From the NCBI GenBank assembly GCA_028703945.1, contig JAQVLW010000020.1:1-37393 (forward strand): a DNA stretch of 37,393 nt. The letters are read 5' to 3'. Positions 35,209 through 37,393 of this stretch are shown here, piece by piece (the stretch's first letter is position 1; each line of letters opens with the position of its first letter). Under the pieces are notes generated by a model. It was given only the letters and a program-made list of their open reading frames with translations, had not been told where the DNA came from and made no database searches. This DNA is from Aliarcobacter sp. GTDB lineage: Bacteria; Campylobacterota; Campylobacteria; Campylobacterales; Arcobacteraceae. The position numbers and the translations under genes were made by a program.

Positions 35209-35264
35209 ACCACCAGTTTATTTTAAATAAAGTATTCATAAGTATAATTAGACCATCAGTTTAT
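35209..35264 (+). promoter_or_regulatory. tetR-MATE promoter with direct-repeat operator
   Basis: ACCACCAGTTTAT (35209-35221) and ACCATCAGTTTAT (35252-35264) differ at one base. They flank the -10 box TATAAT (35243-35248); the second copy covers the expected start of transcription. The copies are 43 bp apart, about four helical turns. This suits autoregulation by the TetR protein, whose gene follows with AAAAGGA before its ATG. Confidence 0.5.
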
Positions 35265-35276
35265 AAAAGGATAATT

Positions 35277-35873
35277 ATGCCAAAAATTGTAAATAAAGAT
35301 GAAAAAATTGATTATATTTGTGAAGAAGCTTACAAAGTATTTGTTGATGTTGGGATTTATGAATTTTCTTTAAATAAATTTATTTCTGATATTAATATGT
35401 CAAAAGGGCAGTTTTATCATTATTTTTCTACAAAAGAGCAATTAATTTATCAAGTTATGTCAAAAAAAGCATTTGAACTAATGAATGACATAAAAGAAAA
35501 ATATAAATATGAAGAAAGCTATATTTATAAAATTAATTTAATTTTTGAGATATATTTAAATGAAGAAAAATCTTTCAGTGATTTAAGAAAATTATATATT
35601 AATACTTTTCATATGTATGTTACTTCAAGTGATGATGAAATAAAAGAGTTCAATAATAGTGCATACAAAGATATATTTGATAGTTTAGAACAAATCTTTG
35701 ATGATGAGATACAAAAAGGAAATTTTCATCCAGATTCAAAGAAGTTAGCAAAATCTTTATGTGCAACAGCCGATGGTATGTTTTTATTATCAGTTATGAT
35801 AGAAAATTATGATTTAAAAACTGAATTAACAAACTACTTTTTAGAGATTGAAAAGTTATCAAAAATAAATTAA
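35277..35873 (+). CDS. TetR/AcrR-family transcriptional regulator
   Basis: This 198-residue protein has an N-terminal helix-turn-helix (about 8-55): A-Y-K-V-F-V-D-V-G-I-Y-E-F-S-L then I-S-D-I-N-M-S-K-G-Q-F-Y-H-Y-F-S-T-K-E-Q-L, the classic TetR recognition pattern. The C-terminal ligand and dimer domain is helical and not assignable. It lies 10 bp before a MATE exporter in the same direction. It therefore probably represses the pair until an exported compound binds. Direct repeats at its promoter support autoregulation. Confidence 0.92.
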   Translation: MPKIVNKDEKIDYICEEAYKVFVDVGIYEFSLNKFISDINMSKGQFYHYFSTKEQLIYQVMSKKAFELMNDIKEKYKYEESYIYKINLIFEIYLNEEKSFSDLRKLYINTFHMYVTSSDDEIKEFNNSAYKDIFDSLEQIFDDEIQKGNFHPDSKKLAKSLCATADGMFLLSVMIENYDLKTELTNYFLEIEKLSKIN

Positions 35874-35883
35874 AAGAAATTAT

Positions 35884-37218
35884 ATGAATGTTACAAAAGA
35901 TAAAATATCATCTGTTTTTTTTCAGTACTCAATACCTTCTGTATTGGGAATGTTGGCTATTTCATCGGCAAATATTGTTGATGGATTTTTTGTAGGAAAT
36001 TATGTGGGAGATTTTGGACTAGCTGCTATAAATATTAGTTTGCCTATCTTTTCTTTGCTGTTTGGATTTGCTTTGATGTTGGCTATTGGAGGAAGTGTAA
36101 TTGCTGGAAAATTAATAGGTGAAGAAGATATAAAAAACGCTTCAATTATTTTTACCAAAACTATTGTTTGTATTACTTTTTTTAGTTTTATAGCTTGTAC
36201 ACTTTTATTTTTAAATATTGAAACTGTTTTATATCTTTTTGGAGCAGATGAAGATTTGACAAAAATAGCAATAGAGTACTTATCTATAATGTTGATTTTT
36301 ATTCCTTTTTTGATGATTGGAGTTGTTTTAGATTATTTTGTAAGAGTTGATAATAGACCAAATCTTGCTTTTATAGCTTTACTTTCAAGTGCTATTATAA
36401 ATGTAATATTAGATTGGTTTTTGATTGTATATTTACAAAAAGGTATTTTTGGAGCAGCATTAGCAACTGGTATTTCTCAACTTGCTTTAATATTTATTTT
36501 ATTACCTCATTTCTTTTCAAAAAAAGCAACTTTAAAGTTTGTAAAACCAATAGGAAGTTATATACAAATTATAAAAGCTACATACAATGGAGCTTCTGAG
36601 TTTGTAAATGAAATTTCAATAGGAATAATGACTTTAATATTTAATTATGTGATAATAAAAAATTTGGGTGTAGAGGGACTTGCAGGATTTGCAGTAGTGG
36701 AATATCTTTTATTCATTGGATTAATGATAAGTTTTGGAATAAGTGATTCTTTACAACCAATTATTAGTAAAAATTTTGGTGCAAAAAAGCATAAAAGAAT
36801 AGAAGAGTTTTTAAAATTAGCTTTTATAACTACGGGTTTGGTAGGTGCTGTAATGATATTGTTAATTATATTTACACCCAATACCCTTGCAAATATTTTT
36901 TTAGAAGATAATAATTATAAAACAAAAGAGATAGTTCTAAAATTTGCTACATATATATGGATAATTTTCCTTTTTGATGGTTTTAATCTTGTGATTTCTT
37001 CTTATTTGACTGCAATTCATAAGCCTTTGGCTTCAATGATTATTGCAATATCGAGAAGTTTTATTTTGCCAGTATTTTTTATATTTACTCTACCATTTTT
37101 CTTTGATTTAGATGGAATATTTATGGCTATACCAATGGCTGAATTTATTACTTTTATAATAGCTGTGATTTTATTTAGACAATTTAATCCAAGAAAGATA
37201 ATTTATAAGGAAGTGTAA
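35884..37218 (+). CDS. MATE-family efflux transporter
   Basis: This 444-residue protein has twelve helices in two similar halves. The N-terminal half has I-P-S-V-L-G-M-L...A-N-I-V-D-G-F-F-V-G-N-Y-V-G and the second half the matching E-F-V-N-E-I-S-I-G segment, as in MepA/DinF-type exporters. MATE proteins expel cationic drugs, dyes or metabolites using Na+ or H+ gradients. It follows the TetR gene by 10 bp. The exported compound cannot be deduced. Confidence 0.92.
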   Translation: MNVTKDKISSVFFQYSIPSVLGMLAISSANIVDGFFVGNYVGDFGLAAINISLPIFSLLFGFALMLAIGGSVIAGKLIGEEDIKNASIIFTKTIVCITFFSFIACTLLFLNIETVLYLFGADEDLTKIAIEYLSIMLIFIPFLMIGVVLDYFVRVDNRPNLAFIALLSSAIINVILDWFLIVYLQKGIFGAALATGISQLALIFILLPHFFSKKATLKFVKPIGSYIQIIKATYNGASEFVNEISIGIMTLIFNYVIIKNLGVEGLAGFAVVEYLLFIGLMISFGISDSLQPIISKNFGAKKHKRIEEFLKLAFITTGLVGAVMILLIIFTPNTLANIFLEDNNYKTKEIVLKFATYIWIIFLFDGFNLVISSYLTAIHKPLASMIIAISRSFILPVFFIFTLPFFFDLDGIFMAIPMAEFITFIIAVILFRQFNPRKIIYKEV

Positions 37219-37231
37219 GTAAGTAGGTTTC

Positions 37232-37261
37232 TTCTTTCCCATCATTTTTAATGGGAAAGAA
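37232..37261. terminator. Perfect hairpin between convergent MATE and small gene
   Basis: TTCTTTCCCAT (37232-37242) pairs perfectly over 11 bp with ATGGGAAAGAA (37251-37261), loop CATTTTTA. There is no long T tract on either side, but the position between converging genes suggests a shared terminator. Confidence 0.6.
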
Positions 37262-37275
37262 TATCAATATTAAAA

Positions 37276-37377
37276 TTATTTAGAATCTTTTTTAGATTTC
37301 TTATCAGCTCTTTTTTCTTTTAATGATTTTGCTGGTTCTTTTTTTGTAGCTTTTTGAACGTCTTTACCTTTTGCCAT
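37276..37377 (-). CDS. 33-residue lysine-rich small protein
   Basis: From ATG at 37375-37377 to TAA at 37276-37278 runs a 33-codon ORF with 13 lysines, one arginine, no aromatic residue and no cysteine. It begins MAKGKDVQKATKKEPAKSL and ends in a K/D/S-rich tail. An excellent ribosome binding site, AAAAGGAG, lies just upstream on the minus strand. I recall small basic proteins of this MAKG-K type as hypothetical proteins in many bacteria, which supports it being real. High charge suggests nucleic acid or ribosome binding, but that is a guess. Its promoter lies beyond the window. Confidence 0.72.
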   Translation of the reverse strand: MAKGKDVQKATKKEPAKSLKEKRADKKSKKDSK

Positions 37378-37393
37378 GTAAACTCCTTTTTTA

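Noticed and set aside
1..37393. Mobile element, prophage, toxin-antitoxin or CRISPR-Cas system
   Set aside because: I saw no transposase, integrase, phage structural gene, spaced direct repeats or toxin-antitoxin pair; base composition looks even across the window.

Overview
The window is a dense, strongly AT-rich stretch of bacterial chromosome with about 38 protein genes and almost no free space. The largest gene-free gaps are about 253 bp (28791-29043) and about 200 bp (1257-1457). Gene content and sequence style point to a free-living or host-associated member of the Campylobacterota, most likely Arcobacteraceae (Arcobacter/Aliarcobacter type). Supporting points are the ccoI-ccoS pair beside a small periplasmic cytochrome c553, an Hcp-like cysteine-paired Sel1 protein, the msrPQ and NnrS genes, very low GC, and TATAAT-type -10 boxes without clear -35 boxes. 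The genus is an inference. No tRNA, rRNA, CRISPR array, insertion sequence, phage gene or integrase is visible.

Layout. 1-2543: the 3'-truncated selO (minus) diverges from a methyltransferase gene. 2554-6931 (all minus): bamD and lon, then rhomboid protease, a CPXCG zinc-ribbon-like protein and a low-molecular-weight tyrosine phosphatase; this is envelope assembly and proteolysis. 7029-8721 (plus): proC followed by three tiny, overlapping pseudopilin-like genes. 8711-10697: rdgB (minus) and a YajR-like MFS transporter (plus). 10753-15302: a c-di-GMP section with a LapG-type periplasmic cysteine protease, a LapD-type receptor with degenerate GGDEF and EAL domains, and, convergent to them, a response regulator with a degenerate GGDEF and an intact EAL domain. 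15393-18397: the CcoI copper ATPase and CcoS for cbb3 oxidase maturation, and a convergent cytochrome c553.

18574-20833 (plus): an orphan ABC ATPase overlapping hemH, then an ElyC/SanA/YdcF protein, convergent with galE. 22021-24434: a ZnuC/ZnuB-like metal ABC importer without its binding protein, and a CvfB-like S1 protein. 24528-28790: a stress and redox run of thiol peroxidase, Hcp-like Sel1 protein, NnrS-family membrane protein, and MsrP/MsrQ (periplasmic methionine sulfoxide repair). 28839-28970: a candidate small RNA with its own extended -10 and a strong terminator. 29044-35077: UvrD-type helicase, CPA2 cation/proton antiporter, valS. 35277-37218: a TetR regulator with a MATE exporter. 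37276-37377 (minus): a 33-residue lysine-rich protein.

Most of this is ordinary chromosomal housekeeping. I found no clearly new multi-gene system. The observations most worth checking are the LapG/LapD/EAL module in this lineage, the three-gene pseudopilin set whose last member lacks Glu+5, the nested inverted repeat covering promoter and ribosome binding site of msrP, the candidate small RNA at 28839-28970, and several palindromic or repeated candidate operators.
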